Source: UBA3103 sp002365855 (GTDB lineage Bacteria > Bacillota > Desulfotomaculia > Desulfotomaculales > Pelotomaculaceae). From it: a stretch of DNA of 22,622 nt. The DNA lies in contig DAOURR010000036.1 of assembly GCA_030627625.1 (NCBI GenBank), positions 1 to 22,622 on the forward strand, given 5' to 3'. The position numbers and the translations under genes were made by a program. The first letter of the stretch is position 1, and each line of letters starts with the position of its first letter. This document shows positions 14,693-22,457 of this stretch, piece after piece. The notes beneath the pieces are model-generated. The model ran no database searches. It was not told the origin of the DNA and saw only the letters and a program-made list of their open reading frames with translations.

Positions 14693-16470
14693 TGAGCAAA
14701 AGCCTGTTTTCCAAATTGATGGTCTCATACCTGGTAATAACCCTGGTCACCCTCACTGCAGTGGGTATAGCGACTTCCCAGCTATTTGCAAATTATTTTT
14801 ACGCTGCCAAAGAGAAGGAACTAGAGCGCAAAGGCCATGAAATAGCCAGGATAATGGCGGCTTATATAGAAAAGGACCAGACCCAGCCTGTAGATTTTAT
14901 GCTCAATATGCTCAATACGCTGGGTCCTTTCTTGGATGCCCGCCTGGTAACAATTGATAAGGAGAGCTTACAACAGGGTGATTCTAGCCGTGGTCCACGG
15001 GAGATGTGGTTGACGGCAGAGGAAGCAGGAAGGGTGCTCAAAAGTGAGGTTGTCAGCAAGAGGAATTTCGTTCAGCGCTTCGAGCAGGTGATGCTCACTG
15101 TAACGGTGCCGGTTAGGGTAAATAACGAGGTGGCAGGCGCTTTAATTCTATCAGCCCCTGTATCAGGACTGATATCTACAGTTAACGCCGTACGCTTATT
15201 AATCTTTTATGCAGCCGCAGGCGCAGTACTTCTCTCAGCGTTACTGGGATATTATTTGTCACGCTCCATATCCCGGCCATTGACCCAGATGAGCGCTGTT
15301 ACAAGGGAAATGGCCGCAGGTAACTTTCGGCAGCGGGTGGAAGTAACCTCCGGTGACGAGGTGGGCCGGCTGGCTGAAGATTTCAACTATCTTGCAGGTT
15401 CCCTGGACCAGACCATCAGTGACCTTTCCCGGGAAAAGGGCAAAATAGAAAACATTCTGGCCAATATGACAGAAGGCGTGCTAGCGGTGGACGGGACAGG
15501 CCGTGTGATCCTTGCCAACGAGGCTATTTCCTGCACCCTGATGGTGGAACCAGGCGAGATTTTAGACCGCCCGATTTCCGAGATCACCTGCTGCCCCGGC
15601 CTGGCCGGGCTATTTAAAAGTGTTGTTGAGTCGGGTGAACCCAGCTCAGAGGAGTTTGAGATTAATGAAGGCAAGACCTATATCCTGGCCCATCTGGCGC
15701 CGCTGAGGGAGGCTGTCGGAGGTAGTTACGGTGTGGTAGGCGTACTGCGGGACGTCACGGAGATGAGGAAGTTGGAGTTATTGCGGCGCGACTTTGTTGC
15801 CAATGTGTCCCACGAGCTGCGCACGCCCCTTACGTCTATACAGGGGTTCCTGGAGGCGTTGATGGACGGAACCATTGGTGAGAGCCAGGACCGGGAGCGC
15901 TACCTCAAAGTGATTCACCAGGAGACACTGCGCTTAAACCGCCTGATTCATGATTTGTTGGATCTGTCCATGATTGAGTCGGGTAAAGTAATCTGGGACC
16001 TTAATCCTATCGACGTCTCGTCACTGGTTTCCAGGGTGTTTCTCAAGCTGAAGCCGCAGATGGATCAGCAGCAGGTAGAGGTGAAGTCTATCGTGCCCGT
16101 TAATATACCTATGATGCTGGGAAATGAAGACCGCATCGAGCAGGTGCTGACCAACCTGGCGGAAAATGCTGTCCGTTATTCCCCGCCGGGCAGTGTAATT
16201 ACTATTAGGGCTACAGTACAGGAAGAGAAAATTAAAATAGAAGTGATCGACCAGGGCCCGGGCATCCCTTCGGAGGACCTGCCGCAAATCTGGGAGCGGT
16301 TTCACCGTGTTGAAAAATCCCGCTCCCGCAGCCTGGGTGGAACCGGCCTCGGCCTGGCTATCGTCAAGCAGATCATTGAGGTCCATGGTGGAAGGGTGGA
16401 TGTGCAAAGCGCTGTTGGGCAGGGCTCAACTTTTAGCTTTACTCTTGCAGCGGCGCCTGTGGAAGATTAA
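14692..16470 (+). CDS. PhoR/WalK-type sensor histidine kinase
   Basis: 592 residues. The order is: membrane segment 1 (about 11-32), an extracytoplasmic sensor region (about 36-160, Cache-like in size, not assignable), membrane segment 2 (about 167-189, LLIFYAAAGAVLLSALLGYYL), HAMP (about 190-242, SISRPLTQMSAVTREMAAGNF), a PAS-like domain (about 250-360, from IENILANMTEGVLAVDGTGRVILAN), the dimerisation/phosphotransfer helix with His374 (FVANVSHELRTPLTSIQGF), and the ATPase domain with the N box (EDRIEQVLTNLAENAVRYSP), G1 (VIDQGPGIP) and G2 (GGTGLGLAIVKQIIEVHGG). It autophosphorylates and phosphorylates the regulator with which it overlaps by one base. The stimulus is unknown; the genes under the shared box suggest envelope stress or a toxic compound. 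Confidence 0.93.
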   Translation: MSKSLFSKLMVSYLVITLVTLTAVGIATSQLFANYFYAAKEKELERKGHEIARIMAAYIEKDQTQPVDFMLNMLNTLGPFLDARLVTIDKESLQQGDSSRGPREMWLTAEEAGRVLKSEVVSKRNFVQRFEQVMLTVTVPVRVNNEVAGALILSAPVSGLISTVNAVRLLIFYAAAGAVLLSALLGYYLSRSISRPLTQMSAVTREMAAGNFRQRVEVTSGDEVGRLAEDFNYLAGSLDQTISDLSREKGKIENILANMTEGVLAVDGTGRVILANEAISCTLMVEPGEILDRPISEITCCPGLAGLFKSVVESGEPSSEEFEINEGKTYILAHLAPLREAVGGSYGVVGVLRDVTEMRKLELLRRDFVANVSHELRTPLTSIQGFLEALMDGTIGESQDRERYLKVIHQETLRLNRLIHDLLDLSMIESGKVIWDLNPIDVSSLVSRVFLKLKPQMDQQQVEVKSIVPVNIPMMLGNEDRIEQVLTNLAENAVRYSPPGSVITIRATVQEEKIKIEVIDQGPGIPSEDLPQIWERFHRVEKSRSRSLGGTGLGLAIVKQIIEVHGGRVDVQSAVGQGSTFSFTLAAAPVED

Positions 16471-16485
16471 CAAAATATTGCTTGT

Positions 16486-16531
16486 TTTGTCATCGTTTGT
16501 TCACAAAATCTAATAAGTTTCCAGATATAAT
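16486..16531 (+). promoter_or_regulatory. Pho-box-like operator and promoter of the efflux operon
   Basis: GTCA (16489-16492), 3 nt, TTTGTTCACAAAA (16496-16508), then 17 nt and a perfect -10 TATAAT (16526-16531). The position normally used by a -35 (16503-16508) reads ACAAAA, so transcription probably needs the activator. It begins 15 nt after the kinase stop and makes the downstream genes separately controllable. Confidence 0.78.
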
Positions 16532-16589
16532 GTCTTTCATAAGGCAATTGTCATGTTTTTACACCTCCCAAAAAGAGGAAAGAGGTGAA

Positions 16590-16652
16590 GTGAAGAAATG
16601 GTGGCTGCTTGATTTGGGAAGTTAACATAATAACAGGCCTGCATGGCCTGTT
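16590..16652 (+). other. possible leader peptide with tandem Trp codons followed by a hairpin
   Basis: In the 5' leader of the efflux operon, GTG at 16590 (GAGGTG just upstream) opens a frame coding VKKWWLLDLGS, stop at 16623-16625. Seven nt later AACAGGCC/GGCCTGTT forms a perfect 8-bp stem (16632-16652, 5-nt loop) without a T run. The arrangement recalls attenuation or ribosome-controlled leaders, but the missing T tract and the short length make it speculative. Confidence 0.2.
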
Positions 16653-16685
16653 CTAGGGACGTAAAAAGGTCTTAGGAGGTTACAT

Positions 16686-17756
16686 ATGCGCAGACATTTA
16701 ATAGCAGTGTTTTTACTCGGCGCCTTGCTGGTAAGCATTACAGCCGCCTGGGCCAAAGAGCCCGCAACACCCGAGCTGACCTTGAGCCAGGCAGTTGACC
16801 GGGCCATCTCCAAAAGCCAGACATTAAAATCAGCCGAATACGATATTGACCGCAGCTATGCGGTACGGGAAGCCAGTGCCGACAATGTTCTATTTACACC
16901 AACCGGACCAACTACCACTGAAGCAGAAAAAGCTTTCACCGGTCTCGTTAAGGCGGATTTGAACTGGCAGATGAGTAAAAAAACCTACCAGACCAAAGTA
17001 GACTCCGTTGTGATGGATGTCTATAATGGCTATTATAGTATTTTGCGGGCACAGGAAAAGGTTAAAACTTCAGAATTGGCGTTAAGGAGCGCGGATCTTC
17101 AAAAAAGAAAAACGGCAGCATTCTACTCCTACGGCAAAGCCAGCAAGCTTGCCCTCAACCAGGCAGAAAATACCTGGCAGGCAGCTAAAAACACCCTCGA
17201 AACAAACCGTCAATCACTGGAAGACGCTTACCAGAAATTTAACCAGTTAATTGGCTTATGGGCAGAAGACAGGCCACAGCTCACCGACCGGCCAGCTTTC
17301 GAGCCCCTGGAGATCAGTAATCTCGACACAGAAGTAGCGCGCGTGGTAGCAGAAAGCCCCACCGTTTGGCAGGCCCAACAAAACATCAGCCTGTCCAAAT
17401 TAGATTTGGACCTGTATAATTTCAACTCCTCATCCACCCCTTACGAGGCCGTAAAAATAGATGTGCAAAAAACAGAGCTGTCCGCAGCCCAAACCGAAGA
17501 ACAATTCCGCGAAACAGTGCGCTCCACATACTATGCCATCCGCCAAATGGAAGAACAATACACAAGCCTGCAAAACAACGCCCGTATTGCCGAAGAAAAC
17601 CTGAATATCGCCAGGATGAAATACGAATTAGGGCTAATCATAGCAGCAGAAGTAGCTGCCTCCGAAACATCTTTAGCCCAGTCAAACCAGTCCCTGTTGG
17701 ACATCACCTGCCAGCACGATCTGCTGAAAATGAATTTCCGCAAGCCCTGGGCCTGA
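16686..17756 (+). CDS. TolC-family efflux protein, short form without evident beta-barrel
   Basis: 356 residues with a signal peptide (MRRHLIAVFLLGALLVSITAAWA, cut before KE) and the TolC/OEP pattern ELTLSQAVDRAISKSQTLKSAEYDI. Two similar halves of long helices follow, each with an internal YYxI segment (VMDVYNGYYSILRAQEKV and TVRSTYYAIRQMEEQY). Typical TolC proteins have about 450 or more residues. The places where each half should have a beta-hairpin hold only short linkers: DNVLFTPTGPTTTEAEKA, and YNFNSSSTPYEAVK. So the protein may be a coiled-coil conduit without an outer-membrane barrel, as would suit a cell with one membrane. AGGAGG is 6 nt upstream of the ATG. It heads an operon with a MacA-like adaptor and a MacB-type transporter. 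Confidence 0.8.
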   Translation: MRRHLIAVFLLGALLVSITAAWAKEPATPELTLSQAVDRAISKSQTLKSAEYDIDRSYAVREASADNVLFTPTGPTTTEAEKAFTGLVKADLNWQMSKKTYQTKVDSVVMDVYNGYYSILRAQEKVKTSELALRSADLQKRKTAAFYSYGKASKLALNQAENTWQAAKNTLETNRQSLEDAYQKFNQLIGLWAEDRPQLTDRPAFEPLEISNLDTEVARVVAESPTVWQAQQNISLSKLDLDLYNFNSSSTPYEAVKIDVQKTELSAAQTEEQFRETVRSTYYAIRQMEEQYTSLQNNARIAEENLNIARMKYELGLIIAAEVAASETSLAQSNQSLLDITCQHDLLKMNFRKPWA

Positions 17757-17804
17757 ATCACCATCCTTATACAACCCAGGTAAGCTCGGTAATAGCCTTA
17801 ATCC

Positions 17805-17817
17805 ATGATCTGATCAT
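17805..17817. repeat. palindrome ATGATC-T-GATCAT before the adaptor gene
   Basis: A perfect 13-nt palindrome in the 96-nt gap between the TolC-like and adaptor genes. It is too short for a stable terminator and is not followed by a T run. It could be an RNA processing or protein site, or chance. Confidence 0.2.
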
Positions 17818-17852
17818 ATATATGGGAGTTCCAAGGGGGAAAGAAAACCGTC

Positions 17853-19382
17853 ATGCAAAACACACCGCTTCCTTTTTTAACACAACTAAATAAAATACCT
17901 GGAATTATCAAGAGAAAAAAGCTGCTCTTTAGCGGAGCAGCAATCGTGTTGCTCGCCATGCTTGCCTATATCATTTGGGGAACCGATAAAGCAGAAGGTT
18001 ACATAACCGGTACAGTAAAAAAAGGCTCAGTTACAACAACCATTCCCGCTACCGGCACCATAGAGCCGGTAAGCACCGTTTCCTTGAGTTTTAAAAATGC
18101 AGAAATAATTAAGAAGATACATGTAAAAGTGGGCGACCATGTAACCACCGGACAGCTTCTGGCCGAACAGGAAGGCGACAACTTAGAAGCGCAGCTGATC
18201 CAAAGTTCAGCAAGTTTGAAAGGCGCTGTCGCCAAACTTGAACTCTTAAAGAAAGGCGCCACGGAGGAAGATATAGCCCAGGCCGAAGTAAGCGTCAGTA
18301 TGGCCCAGGCGGCATATGACATAGCAAAATTGGATCTGGAGCAATCAGAAAAACTTTTTCAGGTAGGAGCCATCTCCAAGTCCGAGCTGGATGCGGCCAA
18401 CATCAGCTATATTAACGCGGAAGGCAAACTAAAACAGGCTGAACAATCTTTGAGGTCGCTTAAGGCAGGTAACAGGCCGGAAGATATCGCCGCAGCGGCA
18501 GCCCAGGTGGAAAGCAGCAATGCACAGCTTAAAATAGCCGAGAAAGACCTGGTTGGAGCAAATATGTTCGCCCCCATGGACGGCATCGTAAGCGAGGTAA
18601 ACGGGGGAGAAGGCCAGCGGGCTACAGCCAACAACAATAGTACCAGCAGCGGAAGCGGGTTTATTGTGGTTATATCCGAAGCATTACAGGTTAGAGCCCA
18701 GGTTAACGAGGCTGACATCGGCAGCCTTAAAGCTGGCCAGAAGGCGGAGTTCACAGTAAACTCATTTCCGAATAGAACCTTTACCGGCAAGGTAAGCAGT
18801 ATTTCCCCCCAGGCGTACACAGTATCAAACGTGCAGATTTACGATACAGTCATTCAACTGGATGAAAACCAGCAGGGCTTAATGGCCGGAATGCCCGCAA
18901 ACGTAAACATAATTATTGACAGACAAGAAAACGTCCTGACCATACCCAAAGGCGCCGTTACATATGCAAGTAGCTACCTGGCCCAAACAGGCCAGAGTGT
19001 CTCCGCCGCCCCTGCCGCTACCGAAGGCGGCAGCGCCGAAGGCAGCGCAGACAGTACAAGAAGAGGCCCCAGAAGCAGCGGTGACGCTGATTCCACCGGT
19101 GGTGGCGGAACTGAGGCCGCCGCGGAAGCAAAAGGAAATAACCGGAGGCAGATTTCCGCAGTATTAGTTCTGGATAAAACAGGCAGTCCCGTGCCTATGC
19201 AGGTGGTGTTGGGGCTATCGGATAACAGCAAGTATGAGATTTTAGAAGGACTCAGTGAAGGGGACACGGTGGTCGTAGGTACAAGCGGCGCTTCGGGCGC
19301 AGGCAACCAGGGCCAGACCACCAATACACCAATTGCGCCGGGAGGCATGACAATTCGTAGCGGAAGCGGCATGAACCGCTAA
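17853..19382 (+). CDS. MacA/HlyD-family efflux adaptor (membrane fusion) protein
   Basis: 509 residues. One N-terminal membrane anchor (about 25-43, LLFSGAAIVLLAMLAYIIWG) is followed by the first half of the lipoyl/barrel-sandwich domain (GTIEPVSTVSLSFKNAEIIKKIHVKVGDHVTTGQLLAEQE). A helical hairpin rich in Ala, Gln and Glu comes next (about 110-220), then the second lipoyl half (MFAPMDGIVSEVNGGEGQ), a beta-barrel domain and a membrane-proximal domain. These proteins link an inner-membrane transporter to a TolC-type conduit. A Gly/Ser/Ala/Glu-rich low-complexity insert (about 385-432) splits the membrane-proximal part and makes the protein longer than MacA (about 370). GGGGG lies 13 nt before the ATG, farther than usual. 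Bacillus YknX is a functional relative in a Gram-positive. Confidence 0.88.
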   Translation: MQNTPLPFLTQLNKIPGIIKRKKLLFSGAAIVLLAMLAYIIWGTDKAEGYITGTVKKGSVTTTIPATGTIEPVSTVSLSFKNAEIIKKIHVKVGDHVTTGQLLAEQEGDNLEAQLIQSSASLKGAVAKLELLKKGATEEDIAQAEVSVSMAQAAYDIAKLDLEQSEKLFQVGAISKSELDAANISYINAEGKLKQAEQSLRSLKAGNRPEDIAAAAAQVESSNAQLKIAEKDLVGANMFAPMDGIVSEVNGGEGQRATANNNSTSSGSGFIVVISEALQVRAQVNEADIGSLKAGQKAEFTVNSFPNRTFTGKVSSISPQAYTVSNVQIYDTVIQLDENQQGLMAGMPANVNIIIDRQENVLTIPKGAVTYASSYLAQTGQSVSAAPAATEGGSAEGSADSTRRGPRSSGDADSTGGGGTEAAAEAKGNNRRQISAVLVLDKTGSPVPMQVVLGLSDNSKYEILEGLSEGDTVVVGTSGASGAGNQGQTTNTPIAPGGMTIRSGSGMNR

Positions 19383-19420
19383 TAGGAACATTGAAAACAG
19401 CTTCAGGATGGTGGTGTGAC

Positions 19421-20173
19421 ATGTCCGGGAAAACAGCAATCGTCATGGAGAACATAAAAAAAATATATAACATGGGAGAAACCCAGGTTTTAGCATTAAA
19501 CGGCATTGATTTCACCATCCAGGAGGGAGAGATGGTGGCAATCATGGGTTCCTCCGGTTCAGGCAAAAGCACCCTTTTGAATCTTATCGGATGTTTAGAC
19601 AGGCCCACAGGAGGAACCTATTACCTCGATGGAGAGAACGTTTCCCAACTGGACAAAGATCAGCTGGCAATTATCCGCAATAAAAGAATAGGATTCGTCT
19701 TTCAGGGTTTTAACCTGCTGGGGAGAATGTCCGTACTGGCCAATGTGCAACTGCCGCTGGTCTATGCCGGTGCTGGGAAAAAAGAGATGGAGGACAGGGT
19801 GAAAGAGGCTCTGGCCTGGGTTGGCCTATCAGGATATCTGCACCACTATCCCACCCAGATGTCAGGCGGGCAGCAGCAAAGAGTCGCCATCGCCCGGGCC
19901 CTGGTAAACAACCCTTCATTAATCCTGGCGGACGAACCAACCGGCGCCCTTGATTCAAAAACAAGCATAGAGATTATCTCAGTGATCCAGAAGCTGAATA
20001 TCGAAAAAGGTATCACCGTGGTGATGGTTACCCACGAAAAAGATATTTCACTGTACTGCCGCCGTTTAATCAATTTAAAAGACGGCCGGGTTACAGGCGA
20101 CACGACGGTATTAAACCACAGAGACGCCTCCGGGGATTTGACAGCCCTGTCTGAAGAAAGAGAGGCGGTGTAA
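19421..20173 (+). CDS. MacB-type ABC transporter ATP-binding protein
   Basis: 250 residues, the nucleotide-binding subunit of a MacB/LolD/YknY-type transporter. Walker A is GSSGSGKST (43-51), the Q loop is VFQGFNLL, the signature is MSGGQQQRVAIARAL, Walker B with the catalytic Glu is LILADEPTGALDSK, and the switch His is in VMVTHEKDI. ATG 19421 is chosen because the family usually begins a few residues before the IxxxNIxKxYxxGE segment; TTG at 19391, in frame, would add 10 unconserved residues and has only a weak AGGA. It starts 38 nt after the adaptor and is followed 1 nt later by the permease start. In E. coli MacB ATPase and permease are fused; here they are split, as in Bacillus YknYZ. 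Confidence 0.93.
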   Translation: MSGKTAIVMENIKKIYNMGETQVLALNGIDFTIQEGEMVAIMGSSGSGKSTLLNLIGCLDRPTGGTYYLDGENVSQLDKDQLAIIRNKRIGFVFQGFNLLGRMSVLANVQLPLVYAGAGKKEMEDRVKEALAWVGLSGYLHHYPTQMSGGQQQRVAIARALVNNPSLILADEPTGALDSKTSIEIISVIQKLNIEKGITVVMVTHEKDISLYCRRLINLKDGRVTGDTTVLNHRDASGDLTALSEEREAV

Positions 20174-20174
20174 A

Positions 20175-21392
20175 TTGAATTATGCCAATAATTTTGAAGT
20201 AGCAATCAACGGGATAAGGTCCAATAAATTGCGGTCTTCCCTGACCATGCTAGGCATTGTCATCGGAGTCGCCGCTGTCATCATCATGATTTCCGTGGGG
20301 CAGGGCGCCAGCAAGAGAATATCAGACCAGATTTCCAGCATGGGGTCAAATTTGCTAATGGTTATGCCTGGGGCGGAGCAGGGGGCCGTCCGGGGAGCCT
20401 CAGGCAATGTCAACACCCTGACCATGGGAGACGCTGAAGCTATAGCCGAGCTGAACATGGTGGCCAATGTGGTGCCGGAGTTAAGCACCAACGCAACTAT
20501 AGGTTACGGTAACCAAACCTGGACCACCCAGGCCACTGGTACCACGCCGGAAATGCAGCTGATAAAAAACTGGCCTTGTGGTTCTGGATCGTTTTTTACC
20601 GCCGATGATGTAACAAGTGCCGGCATGGTGGCAGTTATAGGAAAAACGGTGGCAGACAACCTTTTCACATCCGGCGTAGACCCGGTAGGCGAAACCATCA
20701 GGATCAATAAATTAGCCTTTACCGTAGTAGGTGTGCTTACCTCTAAAGGCGCAGCTATGATGGGGCAAGATCAGGACAATACCATCTACGTGCCGATAAG
20801 TACCGTTCAAAAGAGAATGATGGGGGTAAATTATGTCCGGACGATTAACGTTGAGGTTGAGACAGAGAACAGCATGGCTTTCGTCCAAAGCAGTATAGAG
20901 GACCTGCTGAGAGAAAGGCACCGCATTACAGGCGCCGGCTCTGATGACTTCAATGTGCGGAATTTGACCTCCGTTCTTGAAGCCGCGACAACAGTTACCG
21001 GTGTTATGACGCTGCTTCTGGCCAGCGTGGCTGCCGTATCCCTCCTGGTGGGCGGCATCGGGATTATGAACATTATGCTGGTTTCCGTCACGGAAAGAAC
21101 AAGGGAGATCGGCCTGCGCATGGCGGTGGGCGCCACGGAGAGAAATATTCGCAACCAGTTCCTGGTGGAAGCGCTGGTGCTCTGCCTGGCCGGAGGGCTG
21201 GCGGGTATTCTCACCGGAGCAGCAATATCCAAAATAATATCAAAGGTTGCTGGTTGGCCTACTTATATATCAATCTATTCTATCCTCTTGTCAGCAGGGT
21301 TTTCAGCTGCTATCGGAATTTTCTTCGGTTACTATCCTGCTAAAAAAGCGGCGGGAATGGATCCTATCGAGGCTCTTCGCTTTGAGAAATAA
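20175..21392 (+). CDS. MacB/FtsX-type ABC transporter permease
   Basis: 405 residues with the MacB topology. A first membrane helix (about 24-43, LTMLGIVIGVAAVIIMISVG) precedes a large extracytoplasmic MacB_PCD domain (about 45-265). Three C-terminal membrane helices form the FtsX domain, with VSLLVGGIGIMNIMLVSVTERTREIGLRMAVGA, the hallmark of the family. The TTG start follows the ATPase stop by one nt, and GAGGCGGTG is just upstream, so translation is coupled. Together with the ATPase, adaptor and TolC-like protein it completes a MacAB-TolC-like mechanotransmission exporter. The cargo (antibiotic, peptide, lipid or siderophore in known cases) cannot be told here. Confidence 0.93.
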   Translation: MNYANNFEVAINGIRSNKLRSSLTMLGIVIGVAAVIIMISVGQGASKRISDQISSMGSNLLMVMPGAEQGAVRGASGNVNTLTMGDAEAIAELNMVANVVPELSTNATIGYGNQTWTTQATGTTPEMQLIKNWPCGSGSFFTADDVTSAGMVAVIGKTVADNLFTSGVDPVGETIRINKLAFTVVGVLTSKGAAMMGQDQDNTIYVPISTVQKRMMGVNYVRTINVEVETENSMAFVQSSIEDLLRERHRITGAGSDDFNVRNLTSVLEAATTVTGVMTLLLASVAAVSLLVGGIGIMNIMLVSVTERTREIGLRMAVGATERNIRNQFLVEALVLCLAGGLAGILTGAAISKIISKVAGWPTYISIYSILLSAGFSAAIGIFFGYYPAKKAAGMDPIEALRFEK

Positions 21393-21550
21393 AATACTAA
21401 GGCCAGCGCCAAATAGGTTCGGCAACAATCATCATTATAGCGGAAGGAGATTTTCTTTTTCTATAATTCTTTGTCACCAGCCGTGAAACGGGTGGTTCTA
21501 TGTTTGAAACGTATCGTTACGAACTTACTCTTACTACTAAAGCAGATAAT

Positions 21551-21585
21551 AAAGGGGAGCAGCTTAAACCTGCTCCCCTTTTGGG
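21551..21585. terminator. bidirectional terminator between the permease and the Spy-like gene
   Basis: AAAGGGGAGCAG and CTGCTCCCCTTT form a perfect 12-bp stem with a 7-nt loop. TTTT follows on the plus strand, and on the minus strand the arm ends in CCCCTTTATTATC. It lies between convergent genes and can serve both. Confidence 0.85.
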
Positions 21586-21603
21586 TACTATTCGGGTTTT
21601 AGA

Positions 21604-22110
21604 TTATTGTGCTTGGTCTTTAGCTTCGCCCATACCACGACCGCCGGGACGGCATTTACCCTTCATGCTTTTCATCTGTTCCTGCTGCTCCGGGGTGAGG
21701 ATGTTCTGCATGCTTTCCCGGTTCTGCTGCATGACCTGGTTTAATTGGGTACGCAGGTTGTTTATTTCCTGAATCTTGGCGTCAACGGCAGCCTTGTCTG
21801 GGTTTTTATCAAACCCCAGCTGCTTCAACTCGAACATTGCATTCTGAAGTTGAGCCCGCATGTCTTTAGTAGCTTCGTAGTTGCTCTTGTGCAAGTCTTT
21901 TAACTGCTGAGACTGCTCATCGGTCAGGTTTAGTTTCTCTGCCGGGGAGGTCCAGTTTTCGCTGTTCAGTTCGGCCTTACCACCTCCCATCATACTCATA
22001 TCGCCAAGCCGACCGCCTCCCATGCCCCACCCGGTTGCGGATGCGATCTGAGTAATTCCCAGTACCAGCGCAAGGGAGAGGGCCAAAAGTATTAAGACCT
22101 TTCGTTTCAA
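21604..22110 (-). CDS. secreted Spy/CpxP-like (LTXXQ motif) protein
   Basis: 168 residues with a signal peptide (1-25, cut after ...QIASA), so the product is exported. The mature part starts with a Gly/Met-rich segment (26-44, with WGMGGG and DMSMMGGG) and then is all-helical, Gln/Lys-rich, with two LTxxQ motifs: LTDEQ (62-66) and LTPEQ (138-142). This is the signature of the Spy/CpxP/ZraP superfamily of extracytoplasmic chaperones and stress sensors, which in proteobacteria are controlled by CpxR, BaeR or ZraR. Helix length (about 60-150) fits the Spy core. AAGGAGGTGA lies just upstream of the ATG. It has the same operator as the two-component genes and the efflux operon. The methionines could bind Cu(I)/Ag(I), by inference only. 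Confidence 0.82.
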   Translation of the reverse strand: MKRKVLILLALSLALVLGITQIASATGWGMGGGRLGDMSMMGGGKAELNSENWTSPAEKLNLTDEQSQQLKDLHKSNYEATKDMRAQLQNAMFELKQLGFDKNPDKAAVDAKIQEINNLRTQLNQVMQQNRESMQNILTPEQQEQMKSMKGKCRPGGRGMGEAKDQAQ

Positions 22111-22186
22111 CGTCTCACCTCCTTTTTAAGAAGCTCAGTATTTCATCTGGGCATTTTTAACTTTGGGCATCACTGCTCTTGATTAT

Positions 22187-22232
22187 AGTATACCCATTGT
22201 TTATTACCGTTTTGTGAACAAATCCTGACAAT
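22187..22232 (-). promoter_or_regulatory. Pho-box-like operator and promoter of the Spy-like gene
   Basis: Read on the minus strand: GTCA, 3 nt, then TTTGTTCACAAAA (complement of 22210-22222), then 17 nt and the -10 TATACT (complement of 22187-22192). Box and spacing match the two plus-strand copies. An overlapping TATAAT lies 5 nt further on. The leader to the ATG is about 70 nt. Confidence 0.75.
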
Positions 22233-22269
22233 ATTCTGAATTATAAATGATTAAAAATTATTGTTTTTT

Positions 22270-22313
22270 AAAATAACAATAACCGGTTTTGCGATACCGG
22301 TTATTGTTATTTT
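22270..22313 (-). terminator. strong terminator downstream of tRNA-Ala
   Basis: A perfect 18-bp stem (22270-22287 with 22296-22313, including AATAACAATAACCGGT) has an 8-nt loop. On the minus strand the stem runs into TTTAAAAAAC, on the plus strand into TTTCTGG. It ends the tRNA transcript and separates it from the Spy-like promoter. Confidence 0.75.
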
Positions 22314-22381
22314 CTGGATATCCAGGTTATTATAGCCTGTTACTTTTCGACAGACTGAGCATCTGGAACCCTTGATTTCTT

Positions 22382-22457
22382 TGGTGGACCTAAGGGGATT
22401 CGAACCCCTGACCTCTTGAATGCGAACCAAGCGCTCTCCCAACTGAGCTATAGGCCC
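22382..22457 (-). tRNA. tRNA-Ala (anticodon CGC)
   Basis: A complete 76-nt cloverleaf on the minus strand. The acceptor stem is GGGCCTA/TAGGTCC with the G3-U70 pair that is the main alanine identity element. The D stem is GCTC/GAGC, the anticodon stem CTTGG/TCAAG with loop TTCGCAT (anticodon CGC, codon GCG), and the T stem AGGGG/CCCCT with loop TTCGAAT. Discriminator A73 and an encoded CCA end follow. A possible promoter upstream (minus-strand TTGCAT, 17 nt, TAATAT) is weak. Confidence 0.93.

Noticed and set aside
19391..19420. TTG start extending the ABC ATPase by 10 residues
   Set aside because: The added residues do not fit the family and the ribosome site is weaker than that of ATG 19421.
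21500..21772. Plus-strand 90-residue frame after the permease
   Set aside because: It runs through the bidirectional terminator and antisense to the Spy-like gene.
22251..22442. Minus-strand 63-residue frame beginning MGERLVRIQEVRGSNPLRS
   Set aside because: It lies across the tRNA gene; such frames are well-known artefacts of tRNA sequence.
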